Assembly: GCA_934408795.1 (NCBI GenBank)
Contig: CAKRVQ010000003.1
Span: 1-23,466 of the forward strand
DNA: 23,466 nt
Reading direction: 5' to 3'
Origin: an uncultured Eubacteriales bacterium
Lineage (GTDB): Bacteria; Bacillota; Clostridia; Oscillospirales; Acutalibacteraceae
Shown: one piece after another, positions 6,463 to 13,451 of the stretch
Position numbering within the stretch: the stretch's first letter is position 1
Layout: each line of letters starts with the position of its first letter
The notes under the pieces: generated by a model
Told to the model about the DNA's origin: nothing
Databases searched by the model: none
What the model saw: the letters and a program-made list of their open reading frames with translations, nothing else
Program-made: the position numbers and the translations under genes

Positions 6463-6630
6463 GGGCAGCGCCGCGGCGACCCGTAAACGGGTCGCCCGAA
6501 CGGGAAGGGGCTGCAGGCGGCCGAATCGACCGATGCTCTGCCCACCTCTTCCGTCCTCCATTTTAAAACCGACGCTTGGCCCCGCCCCTTCCCGTTTGCC
6601 GCGCACTTCGCGCGCGGCGCGGCGCTGCCC
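6463..6630. repeat. Three-armed structured repeat element, copy B
   Basis: The outer stem is 6463-6473 with 6620-6630 (GGGCAGCGCCG). Hairpin 1 is 6475-6496 (GGCGACCCGT around AA). The central stem is 6499-6511 with 6584-6596 (13 bp, AACGGGAAGGGGC). Hairpin 2 is 6598-6618 (GCCGCGCAC, TTC, GCGCGCGGC, one A-C mismatch). Compared with copy A, the sixth base pair of the central stem is G-C here and T-A there, a compensated double change. Confidence 0.85.
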
Positions 6631-6769
6631 CGTGCTCCGACCGTCGACGGCATCGCTCCCCCCGCTGCCCTGCCCCGCCGCCGTAACCCGTACCCCCTTG
6701 ATTCCGATCCCGCCGCATCAAGACCGAGACCGACCGACTCTCGGCACCTCTCGGTGTCGGAAGCCCTTC

Positions 6770-8440
6770 TCATCCCGCTCTTTTTCGCCCGTCTGCACCC
6801 GCACCTCCTCTCTCTTTATCCGCTCGACTTCTTTCCGTACCTGCCGGGCTTCTCTTCGCTTTCGCGCAGACTCTCCTGTCGTTACGGGAACGGGAGTGCT
6901 TTTTCTTTGCAAGGTACACCGCCTCTGAGGCGGCATTAAAGACGGCTGCGCCGTTAATTCCTCCTGTCACAAGCATGACCGCCGCAAAAGACGCCCCCTG
7001 AATTATAACCGCGGCAATCAGACCCCACCAGCCGTCGATCCCCGTGCCCGAGACGGCGAATGACGCGGCAACGCTACCCGCAGCCGCGGCTGCCAGAGGT
7101 TTGATTATACCGTTTTTGATATTAAGCGGCGTGTTTGACGATTTGAGGAGTCTCCTTACATTTAATGTAGAGGTGGTGCAGTTACTTATGATCATCACAC
7201 CGAGAAATCCCGTCATACCGTATCGCCTGACCAGTATCATCACAAGCGCTATCCGTATGACCGAATCGGATACATTATATATAAAGGAGTAATTCTGAAG
7301 ACCGAGACCTTTCAACATCCCGTCGGCAACACTTTCAAGATACATAAACGGAACGATAGGCGCCAGGATACGGATCATATATCCCACCTCTTCGCTCCCG
7401 AAGAAGAGTCTTCCCAACAGATCGGAATTCGTGAAAAATACGGCGGCAAGAAAGATCGATATGACAAGGGTGGTGTCGATCGATTTTGATACCGTCTCCC
7501 TCACCTTTCGCTCCTGTCCTTTTGCCGCAGCTTCCGCCACTTCGGGCATAAGCATTATGGATGCAGCCCCCAAAAACGCCGCGGGAAAGAACAGAAGCGG
7601 CAGCGCCATACCTTTGAGCATTCCGTATTGCGCCACGCTCTCGCTCCGCGAAAATGTAAAAAGAGTAAGCTGCGACGGAACTATCAGACTTTCGGCGGTA
7701 TGAAGACCCGATGTGACATATTTGCTGCCCGCCGTCGGCAATGCAACCCCTATCAGCCCTCTGTATACCCCCTTCGGCAGCCCTCCCTTTGAGGGCAGTG
7801 TTTTTTTATCTCTTAAAAAGGAAATATAAAGGTATATGAACGAGGCAGCCTCCGAGACCGTGTCGCCTATCAGTATTGCCGCGACCGCCATATTCAGTCC
7901 CATTCCCGCAAAGCTGCCCACAAAGAAAACTATCACACCTATCCTGACCGCCTGCTCAAACAACTGGGATACAGCGGGGCTCCCGCTCTTTCGCCTTGCA
8001 TAAAAATACCCCTTTATGCAAGCAGCCGTTCCCTTGAACGGGAGCGAAAAACAGAGTATTTTGAGCGAAAGGGACGCTCTTATATCCATCAGCAATCGGG
8101 CGGCAATAAAATCGGCGGAAAAATAGACCGCGGACCCGATCACCGCCGACGCTGCGACCGTAAGAACGGCGGACTTTCTCAATATCTGCGACGCTCCCGC
8201 GGCAGTCAGTCCGCTTTGTTCCGATATAAGTTTTGTAACACCCGTGCATATCCCGGTAGATGCAAATGTAGCGGCAAATATGTAAACCGAAGTTATGAGC
8301 TGATAAAGTCCGACTCCCTCCGCTCCGACCCGCGCGGACACCCAGACCTTGAATATCATCCCGACCGTGCGTAAGATCAGCGAGGTCAGTGTAAGAATGA
8401 CCGTATTTTTTATAAAAACAATTCCCCTCAATATCATCAC
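6770..8440 (-). CDS. MOP-superfamily polysaccharide/lipid-linked oligosaccharide flippase (SpoVB-like)
   Basis: A 556-residue polytopic membrane protein with about 12-14 hydrophobic helices from residue 8 to about 510. The N-terminal helix pair runs into a conserved-looking loop (RVGAEGVGLYQLITSVYIFAAT; positions about 37-58). Charged loops such as KGYFYARRKSGSP fit the oligosaccharide flippase/MurJ-like branch. These proteins move lipid-linked sugar precursors across the membrane for wall, capsule or spore cortex. Being next to sporulation genes, a SpoVB-like cortex role is plausible but not proven. Residues 512-556 form an unusual Arg/Lys/Gly-rich tail encoded by DNA of skewed composition adjoining repeat copy B. 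AAAGGG lies before the start, where two adjacent ATGs make the first residue uncertain. It is divergent from spoVAF. Confidence 0.85.
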   Translation of the reverse strand: MMILRGIVFIKNTVILTLTSLILRTVGMIFKVWVSARVGAEGVGLYQLITSVYIFAATFASTGICTGVTKLISEQSGLTAAGASQILRKSAVLTVAASAVIGSAVYFSADFIAARLLMDIRASLSLKILCFSLPFKGTAACIKGYFYARRKSGSPAVSQLFEQAVRIGVIVFFVGSFAGMGLNMAVAAILIGDTVSEAASFIYLYISFLRDKKTLPSKGGLPKGVYRGLIGVALPTAGSKYVTSGLHTAESLIVPSQLTLFTFSRSESVAQYGMLKGMALPLLFFPAAFLGAASIMLMPEVAEAAAKGQERKVRETVSKSIDTTLVISIFLAAVFFTNSDLLGRLFFGSEEVGYMIRILAPIVPFMYLESVADGMLKGLGLQNYSFIYNVSDSVIRIALVMILVRRYGMTGFLGVMIISNCTTSTLNVRRLLKSSNTPLNIKNGIIKPLAAAAAGSVAASFAVSGTGIDGWWGLIAAVIIQGASFAAVMLVTGGINGAAVFNAASEAVYLAKKKHSRSRNDRRVCAKAKRSPAGTERSRADKERGGAGADGRKRAG

Positions 8441-8592
8441 CCTTTTAGATATATATGCCTTTCGCGGATAAATTAAGCAATCGGGGACAGAATATTTTCA
8501 TAAAGCTGCAGGCCGTCGGGAAAACGGAAGTTGAACAATGTCGCCCGTCGGCTCCGGCAAAACAGTCATCACGGTGATTCGGGAGGTCGGAT

Positions 8593-10005
8593 ATGACCGG
8601 TATTTATGAAGTGGATGTAAAGCGCATAAATAAAGAGCTTTACACCGACGACAACTTTGATATAGTAAACAAGACCCTTGTTATCGGGGAAAAACGAGCC
8701 GCGTTATTTACGGTCGACGGTTTTTGTAAGGACGCCGTCGCCCAGCGATTGCTCGATACCCTCTTAAAGCTCAAAAAAAGCGATATTGACACCGTTCGGA
8801 ATATGCAGGACTTTTCCGACCGTTTTGTCTCCTATGCCGAAACGGGAGTGGTAAGCGACTACCCTTCGATAGTGGACAAGGTCCTCTGCGGGCAGTCGAT
8901 CCTGGTAATGGACGGCTTTTCCGATGCACTTGAGATTGACCTTCGGACGTACCCTATGAGAGGCATAACCGAACCGGAAAAGGACCGCTCGCTCAGAGGC
9001 TCAAGGGATTCCTTCGTCGAAGCTATTGTAAGCAATTCCACCCTGATAAGACGGCGAATACGAGATCCGCGGCTCAAAATGGAATATATGCAGATAGGCA
9101 AGATATCAAAAGCGGATGTCGCGATCTGTTACCTTGAGGGCGCCGCTTCCGAAAAGCAGGTGGAACTGCTTAAAAAGCGCCTGCAAAAGATAAATGTCGA
9201 AGGCGTCGCCCTGACGTCGCAGGCCCTTTCGGAGCTTTTGGTACCGACAAAATTCTTTAATCCGCTCCCGAAGATCAAATTTACCGAGCGCCCCGACTAT
9301 GCGAGCGCCTGTATAATTGAGGGCAGAGTGGCACTTATAATGGACAACTCTCCTTCGGTCATGCTCTTTGCCACCTCATTCGCCGATTTCTGGAAAGAGG
9401 TGGACGACTATTACTTCCCGCCCGTCACGGGCAGCTTCGTACGCTGCGTAAGAATGATCGTCTCATTCCTGACCGTCTACCTTACACCTATCGTTCTGTT
9501 CTATAATCTTCATATTGACTATCTTCCCCATTGGCTTGACTTTTTATATATACGGGAAAGCACGACGATGCCGTTGCTCGAACAGTTTCTCATACTTGAG
9601 CTTCTCGTTGACGGCTTGAAGCTCGCTTCGATAAACACCCCGACTTCAATGGCAAGCTCGCTCGGTATAATCGGAGGTCTGTTGTTGTCGGAATTCGCGG
9701 TGTCGGCAGGGTGGTTCGTCCCCGATACGATAATGTACGGCGCCTTTGTCGCAATAACAAGCTATGCGCAGCCGAGCTACGAAATGGGTTATGCAATGAA
9801 ATTCGCCCGACTTATGCTGCTGATATTCGTGCAGATCTTCTCATATTGGGGATTCGTCATCGGCACCGCAATAATGCTTGCGGTCTTAATAGGCACCCGT
9901 ACTCTGGGCGGCAGAGGGTATCTTTATCCCGTCATTCCTTTTGATTTCAAAAAATTTACAAAACTGTTTATTCGCACAAAGATAAAAAACGGAGAAAGTG
10001 AGTGA
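8593..10005 (+). CDS. spoVAF: Stage V sporulation protein AF, GerA-family membrane protein
   Basis: A 470-residue GerA/SpoVAF-family protein. The soluble N-terminal half carries family hallmarks (PEKDRSLRGSRDSFVEA at about 128-144, then STLIRRRIRDPRLKM). The C-terminal half (about 290-455) has several transmembrane helices with the conserved SMASSLGIIGGLLLSE-type segment. Germinant-receptor A subunits share this fold, but the immediate neighbour is SpoVAE, which identifies it as SpoVAF, an inner spore-membrane component of the channel complex that handles dipicolinic acid during sporulation and germination. The RBS is GGGAGG 8 nt before the ATG. It forms a two-gene unit with spoVAE. I could not find a convincing sigma-G or sigma-F promoter in 8441-8592. 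spoVAC and spoVAD are not in the window. Confidence 0.9.
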   Translation: MTGIYEVDVKRINKELYTDDNFDIVNKTLVIGEKRAALFTVDGFCKDAVAQRLLDTLLKLKKSDIDTVRNMQDFSDRFVSYAETGVVSDYPSIVDKVLCGQSILVMDGFSDALEIDLRTYPMRGITEPEKDRSLRGSRDSFVEAIVSNSTLIRRRIRDPRLKMEYMQIGKISKADVAICYLEGAASEKQVELLKKRLQKINVEGVALTSQALSELLVPTKFFNPLPKIKFTERPDYASACIIEGRVALIMDNSPSVMLFATSFADFWKEVDDYYFPPVTGSFVRCVRMIVSFLTVYLTPIVLFYNLHIDYLPHWLDFLYIRESTTMPLLEQFLILELLVDGLKLASINTPTSMASSLGIIGGLLLSEFAVSAGWFVPDTIMYGAFVAITSYAQPSYEMGYAMKFARLMLLIFVQIFSYWGFVIGTAIMLAVLIGTRTLGGRGYLYPVIPFDFKKFTKLFIRTKIKNGESE

Positions 10006-10047
10006 TCTGTTACGGAACTCTTTATTTCCTGCCTTAAGGCGTTTCTC

Positions 10048-10377
10048 GTGGGCGGTGCGCTCTGTGTGATCGGTCAGCTCTTTATCGACCTTACAAAGCT
10101 TACACCGGCAAGAATACTCGTTACCTATGTGGTGTCGGGAGTAGTCCTCGGAGCGGCAGGCTTGTATGAACCTCTTGTTAAATGGGCGGGCGCGGGGGCG
10201 ACCGTTCCCCTTACCGGCTTCGGGTACACCCTGTCCAAGGGAGTCGTTAAGGCAATATCCGAACAAGGCGCCTTGGGAATTCTTACGGGAGGACTTACCG
10301 CCACCGCGGGAGGAATAACGGCTGCGATAGTGTTCGCGCTTTTGACCTCTCTTGTTGCACGACCTAAAATGAAATAG
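10048..10377 (+). CDS. spoVAE: Stage V sporulation protein AE (5' end uncertain)
   Basis: A small membrane protein of the SpoVAE(b) family, about 109 residues from the GTG at 10048, with the conserved core IDLTKLTPARILV, GLYEPLVKWAGAGATVPLTGFGYTLSKGV and GGLTATAGGITAA. It is a probable subunit of the spore dipicolinate channel. Family-like sequence (TELFISCLKAFLVGG) continues in frame upstream to about 10012, but that stretch has no ATG, GTG or TTG start. A well-placed GTG at 10002, overlapping the spoVAF stop as GTGA and 7 nt after GGAG, is out of frame by one base. The start given here therefore removes most of the first membrane helix. Either a rare start, a one-base indel or a sequencing error is involved. 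Confidence 0.8.
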   Translation: MGGALCVIGQLFIDLTKLTPARILVTYVVSGVVLGAAGLYEPLVKWAGAGATVPLTGFGYTLSKGVVKAISEQGALGILTGGLTATAGGITAAIVFALLTSLVARPKMK

Positions 10378-10467
10378 CATTGCCGTCGGCAGACGAACGA
10401 TCCCGTCAGTCAGTCAATAGGACAGACACGGGCGGGAGGGTGTAATATATACACATAATAATGTATG

Positions 10468-10483
10468 TGTTTCATGTGAAACA
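10468..10483 (+). promoter_or_regulatory. parS: parS site 1 (ParB-binding)
   Basis: TGTTTCATGTGAAACA matches the near-universal parS consensus TGTTTCACGTGAAACA at 15 of 16 positions. ParB encoded at 11687 would load here and spread to build the partition complex. Confidence 0.93.
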
Positions 10484-10579
10484 TTCGGTTTGATAATCAT
10501 CAAGGCTCCCCCTCGGCGCGATGCTCCTTGGTTACTCTGTCCGGATGACCCCCCCTCACGCACCGCAGCGAAAAACCCC

Positions 10580-10614
10580 GCAAGCGAGCAACCGATCGCT
10601 CGCTTGCACTTTTT
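10580..10614 (+). terminator. Rho-independent terminator between the two parS sites
   Basis: GCAAGCGAGC (10580-10589) and its exact complement (10598-10607) around an 8-nt loop are followed by ACTTTTT. It probably terminates transcription from spoVAE and insulates parAB. AAAAA at 10571-10575 could make it work on the other strand too. Confidence 0.7.
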
Positions 10615-10629
10615 GTTTCACATGAAACA
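10614..10629 (-). promoter_or_regulatory. parS: parS site 2, inverted copy of site 1
   Basis: TGTTTCACATGAAACA is the exact reverse complement of the site at 10468-10483 and differs from consensus by one central base. The two sites are 146 bp apart, upstream of parA, and flank a terminator. Confidence 0.93.
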
Positions 10630-10719
10630 TTTTGTCTGCCTATCGGCAAGCCGTCCGTTGATTTCCTCGTTTGTGCAGTCCTCTTAAAAGAAAAAATTTT
10701 TTACCGATAAAGCTTCTTC

Positions 10720-10748
10720 TTTACACCGATAAAAAAATAGGATATAAT
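10720..10748 (+). promoter_or_regulatory. Sigma-A promoter of parA-parB
   Basis: TTTACA (10720-10725), a 17-nt spacer and a perfect TATAAT (10743-10748). Transcription would start near 10755, leaving a leader of about 155 nt before the parA TTG start. Confidence 0.85.
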
Positions 10749-10910
10749 GGTAGGTAAGCGAGAATAATTCGAATGAACAATAAGACAACAAATATACCAC
10801 AATTTACTTGCGGAGGCTCCGTTTAGGTCATGCAGGCTGCAGACACTGCGGCTGCAATCTTTTCGGTCGGTGCCTGCTTCGCTTTTGTTGCTTCGGGAGG
10901 GGAATTCTGT

Positions 10911-11684
10911 TTGGGAAAAATTATTTCTGTGGTCAATCAAAAGGGCGGTGTCGGCAAGACGACCACTGCCGTAAATCTTGCATCGGCAATCGGCATCAAA
11001 GGCAAAAAAGTCTTGCTTGTGGACGCCGATCCGCAAGGCAACAGTACAAGCGGCTACGGCATCTCAAAAAGGGAGATCGCGTATTCTTCATATGATCTTT
11101 TATGCGGAAACGCGGGGGCTTCATCTGCCATCATAAAGACCGCTTTCCGCAATGTGGATATTATTCCCTGTAATATGCAGCTGGCGGGTGCCGAAGTAGA
11201 GCTGGCATCTTTTGAAAAAGACAGAGAGCAACAACTCAAAAAGGCTCTTGCCCCGGTCAAAGATTCCTATGACTACATATTTATAGACTGTCCCCCGTCG
11301 CTCGGACTGGTCACAATAAACGCCCTGACGGCAAGCGACAGCATCCTTGTTCCCATCCAGTGCGAGTATTACGCCCTTGAGGGACTGTCTCAGCTTATGT
11401 CGACAGTCAGGTCGATCAAGCGGTTGTACAACCCCTATATTGAGCTTGAGGGGGTCCTGCTTACAATGTATGACGGCCGTCTCAACCTGACACAACAAGT
11501 TGTGGTTGAGATAAAGAAATTCTTTGAAAATAAACTATATAAAGTGGTTATCCCCCGCTCGGTTCGCCTTTCGGAGGCCCCAAGTTACGGGAAGCCGATA
11601 CAGTATTACGACGGTAAAAGCAAGGGTGCCGAGGCATATACGGATCTTGCCGCCGAATTTTTAAAGCGCAACAGGAGGGCATAA
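10911..11684 (+). CDS. parA: Chromosome-partitioning ATPase ParA/Soj
   Basis: A 257-residue P-loop ATPase that dimerises with ATP, binds DNA non-specifically and moves ParB-parS complexes. In Bacillus, Soj also regulates DnaA. The deviant Walker A motif KGGVGKTTT is at residues 11-19 from this start, and [10 protein letters not shown] follows, both diagnostic of the family. I chose the TTG at 10911 because the family begins [13 protein letters not shown] and a GGGAGG lies 10 nt upstream. A longer ATG start at 10830 would add 27 residues (hydrophobic/Ala-rich) not expected in the family. parB starts 2 nt after the stop, so the pair is co-transcribed. Confidence 0.93.
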   Translation: MGKIISVVNQKGGVGKTTTAVNLASAIGIKGKKVLLVDADPQGNSTSGYGISKREIAYSSYDLLCGNAGASSAIIKTAFRNVDIIPCNMQLAGAEVELASFEKDREQQLKKALAPVKDSYDYIFIDCPPSLGLVTINALTASDSILVPIQCEYYALEGLSQLMSTVRSIKRLYNPYIELEGVLLTMYDGRLNLTQQVVVEIKKFFENKLYKVVIPRSVRLSEAPSYGKPIQYYDGKSKGAEAYTDLAAEFLKRNRRA

Positions 11685-11686
11685 AT

Positions 11687-12544
11687 ATGGCAAAGAAAAC
11701 AGGAGGGCTCGGACAGGGTCTCGACGCTCTTTTTTATGACAATTCGGAGGAAAGCCGCGGAGAGCTGACGGTAAGATTATCGGAAATCGAACCCAACCGC
11801 GATCAGCCGAGAAAGACATTTGATCCGTCGGCAATAAGCGAGCTTGCCGAGAGTATAAGACAGCACGGACTCATTCAGCCGATCGTTGTGAGGTCTATGA
11901 GCAACGGCCGTTATCAGATAATCGCGGGTGAGCGGCGCTGGCGCGCCTGCCGAGAAGCGGGTCTTGAACGAGTTCCCGTCGTTGTGCGCGATATGGATGA
12001 CAGGGAGACCGCCGAGACGGCGCTCATAGAAAATCTCCAGCGCGAAGACCTGAGTCCCCTTGAAGAGGCAAGGGGTTACAAGGCATTGATAGATACATAC
12101 GGTCTGACGCAGGAGGAGGTCGCGGCAACGGTCGGAAAATCCCGTCCCGCGGTGGCAAATGCTCTCCGTTTGCTCGGTCTTAATAAAGAAGAGTCGGCTG
12201 CCCTTGAAGAAGGTAAGATATCCGCTGGTCACGCGCGTGCTTTGCTGGCACTCGACGGTGAGATGCGTGAGGAAGGTCTGCGTCTTGCCTTAGGGGGTGC
12301 ATCGGTAAGGGAGATAGAAAAGTTATCGGCATCCTCCCGCCCCAAACGGTCGGGCGGCGGCAGAGAAAAGAGCACTCTTTACAAGGAAGTAGAGCTTGCG
12401 GTCGCGCGCGAAACGGGAAGACGGGTAACTGTTACGGGCAACGGCACATCGGGAAATCTGCACATTGAGTTTTACAACAATGACGATCTCTGTGAGCTCG
12501 CCGAAATGATCTCGGGCATAAGACTTAAAAGCGAAGAAGAATAA
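11687..12544 (+). CDS. parB: Chromosome-partitioning protein ParB/Spo0J
   Basis: A 285-residue CTP-dependent DNA clamp that loads at parS. The N-terminal ParA-interacting segment is GLGQGLDALF (about 7-16). The CTP-binding motif GERRWRA is at 81-87, followed by the IENLQREDLSPLEEA motif (about 116-130), the helix-turn-helix region TQEEVAATVGKSRPAVANALRLL, and a C-terminal dimerisation domain (about 230-285). AGGAGG inside the end of parA precedes the ATG. Its target sites are visible at 10468 and 10614. Confidence 0.95.
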   Translation: MAKKTGGLGQGLDALFYDNSEESRGELTVRLSEIEPNRDQPRKTFDPSAISELAESIRQHGLIQPIVVRSMSNGRYQIIAGERRWRACREAGLERVPVVVRDMDDRETAETALIENLQREDLSPLEEARGYKALIDTYGLTQEEVAATVGKSRPAVANALRLLGLNKEESAALEEGKISAGHARALLALDGEMREEGLRLALGGASVREIEKLSASSRPKRSGGGREKSTLYKEVELAVARETGRRVTVTGNGTSGNLHIEFYNNDDLCELAEMISGIRLKSEEE

Positions 12545-12609
12545 GCATATTCAGTGTCCTTTTATCCCCTCCCGAGGGCGGTTGTTTTAGACATATTTCA
12601 CGGGAAAAT

Positions 12610-12691
12610 GTGACCGATATTATTATATTTTAAAAAAATCTTCGCAAACTATTGACAAAACGAAAATGTTTTATTATAATAAATCGGTCAC
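12610..12691. repeat. Inverted repeat bracketing the tRNA promoter
   Basis: The left arm 12610-12627 (GTGACCGATATTATTATA) pairs with the right arm 12675-12691 (TATAATAAATCGGTCAC) with one bulged A, 17 bp in all. The right arm contains the -10 TATAAT and reaches the transcription start. The left arm therefore holds a mirror-image TATAAT on the minus strand, without a matching -35. No gene lies in 12545-12697. Confidence 0.7.
12652..12680 (+). promoter_or_regulatory. Perfect-consensus sigma-A promoter of the tRNA pair
   Basis: TTGACA (12652-12657), 17 nt, TATAAT (12675-12680). It ends 18 nt before the first tRNA, so transcription starts about 10 nt upstream of the mature 5' end. Confidence 0.9.
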
Positions 12692-12697
12692 TTAAAC

Positions 12698-12774
12698 GGC
12701 GGTATAGCTCAGTTGGCTAGAGCATCCGGTTCATACCCGGCAGGTCATAGGTTCAAGTCCCATTACCGCCACCA
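12698..12774 (+). tRNA. tRNA-Met (CAT), elongator type
   Basis: 77 nt with encoded CCA. The acceptor stem GGCGGTA pairs with TACCGCC, the anticodon stem CCGG...CCGG holds loop TTCATAC with anticodon CAT, and the T arm reads GGTTCAAGTCC. The paired G1-C72 argues against initiator tRNA. Close similarity to Bacillus elongator Met tRNA argues against the lysidine-modified Ile tRNA. Confidence 0.93.
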
Positions 12775-12779
12775 TTTAA

Positions 12780-12855
12780 GGCCCGGTGGTCAAGTGGCCT
12801 AAGACACCGCCCTTTCACGGCGGTAACACGAGTTCGAATCTCGTCCGGGTCACCA
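12780..12855 (+). tRNA. tRNA-Glu (TTC)
   Basis: 76 nt with encoded CCA. The acceptor GGCCCGG pairs with CCGGGTC, the anticodon stem CCGCC/GGCGG holds loop CTTTCAC with anticodon TTC, and the T arm is GAGTTCGAATCTC. It lies 5 nt after tRNA-Met and shares its promoter and terminator. Confidence 0.96.
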
Positions 12856-12856
12856 T

Positions 12857-12895
12857 AAAAAAAGCACTTGCTTTCGCAGGTGCTTTTTTATTTTG
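12857..12895 (+). terminator. Rho-independent terminator of the tRNA operon
   Basis: AAGCACTTGC, loop TTTC, GCAGGTGCTT, then a run of T (12884-12889) and TATTTT, immediately after tRNA-Glu. A-rich sequence on the left side could extend the stem. Confidence 0.9.
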
Positions 12896-13038
12896 GTTTT
12901 TAACCGGAATGTTGAATTTCTCGCTTTAATACCGCAAGCGCTGCTGCAGGTAAATAAACGGAATAAAAAAGTGGGGCTTTTTCGGTTTAAGTAACCTGAG
13001 TTTAAGATGAGGAGAATAATTTGAATCCTGCCGCCTGT

Positions 13039-13236
13039 CCGACTTGAAGCAAGCCGAACCGAAGGCGGCGCCGCGCGCCCTCCTTCAGAAGGGCGCAAAT
13101 CGGGCACTGTAGTACGATAAATGAATGTCATCCTAATAAAAAAGCAGAACTTTCTAAAAACGAAAGAGTTTCGATGCCCGTTTGCCACGCCTTCGGCGTG
13201 GGCGGCGCCGCCTTCGGTCGGTTTGCTTCAAGTCGG
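13039..13236. repeat. Three-armed structured repeat element, copy E, with extended outer stem
   Basis: The outer arms 13039-13073 and 13203-13236 pair over about 34 bp with one bulged A and one G-T pair. Inside are hairpin 1 at 13075-13096 (GCGCCCT with AGGGCGC), a central stem 13097-13106 with 13175-13183 (AAA and CGGGCA, one bulge), and hairpin 2 at 13185-13201 (CCACGCC, TTC, GGCGTGG). Same architecture as copies A-D. It sits in the 12896-13836 gap between the tRNA terminator and the dnaA promoter. The rest of 12896-13038 shows nothing I can name. Confidence 0.75.
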
Positions 13237-13422
13237 TTTTGATTACTCTCGCCTACTTAAGCCTACGGGAGTCTGTTCTCTGTCGGTTTTGATATGCCGA
13301 TTTACGCTTATAAAATATAAAACCCGCACAAATTTTATGTTGTAAGCCTTTTTGGTGAGTTAAGATAGTTTACCATTATTTCATTAAAAACCGTTTTATA
13401 ACTAAAAAATGCTCTGCGGCAC

Positions 13423-13451
13423 TTGAAATCCGTATATAGATATGATAATAT
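13423..13451 (+). promoter_or_regulatory. Probable sigma-A promoter of dnaA
   Basis: TTGAAA (13423-13428), a 17-nt spacer and TAATAT (13446-13451), embedded in a strongly AT-rich stretch (13431-13471). It implies a leader of about 380 nt before dnaA. The leader includes two GATCGG units 26 bp apart (13521 and 13547) and an ACAGAT/ATCTGT inverted repeat (about 13518-13540). The AT-rich block could alternatively be part of a bipartite origin. Confidence 0.55.

Noticed and set aside
6187..6606. 139-codon frame through repeat copy B (and similar Arg/Ala-rich frames at 4993-5190, 6447-6773 and 18200-18457)
   Set aside because: No convincing RBS, extreme composition, and the frames run through folded repeat DNA. 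The shared peptide words reflect repeat homology, not protein selection.
8441..8592. Sigma-G or sigma-F promoter for spoVAF
   Set aside because: GGATAA and CATAAA-like words are present but at the wrong spacing, so I do not annotate one.
10830..10910. N-terminal extension of parA from ATG 10830
   Set aside because: The extra 27 residues are not expected in the family, and the TTG at 10911 has the better RBS and the conserved MGKIISV start.
12560..12590. Terminator after parB (CCCTC/GAGGG arms)
   Set aside because: The stem is only 4-5 bp with a very small loop and an interrupted T-run, too weak to call.
12594..12609. Possible third parS (ATTTCACGGGAAAAT core)
   Set aside because: It matches only about 12 of 16 consensus positions, and the outer TGTTT/AAACA arms are broken. 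The two sites at 10468 and 10614 are far better.
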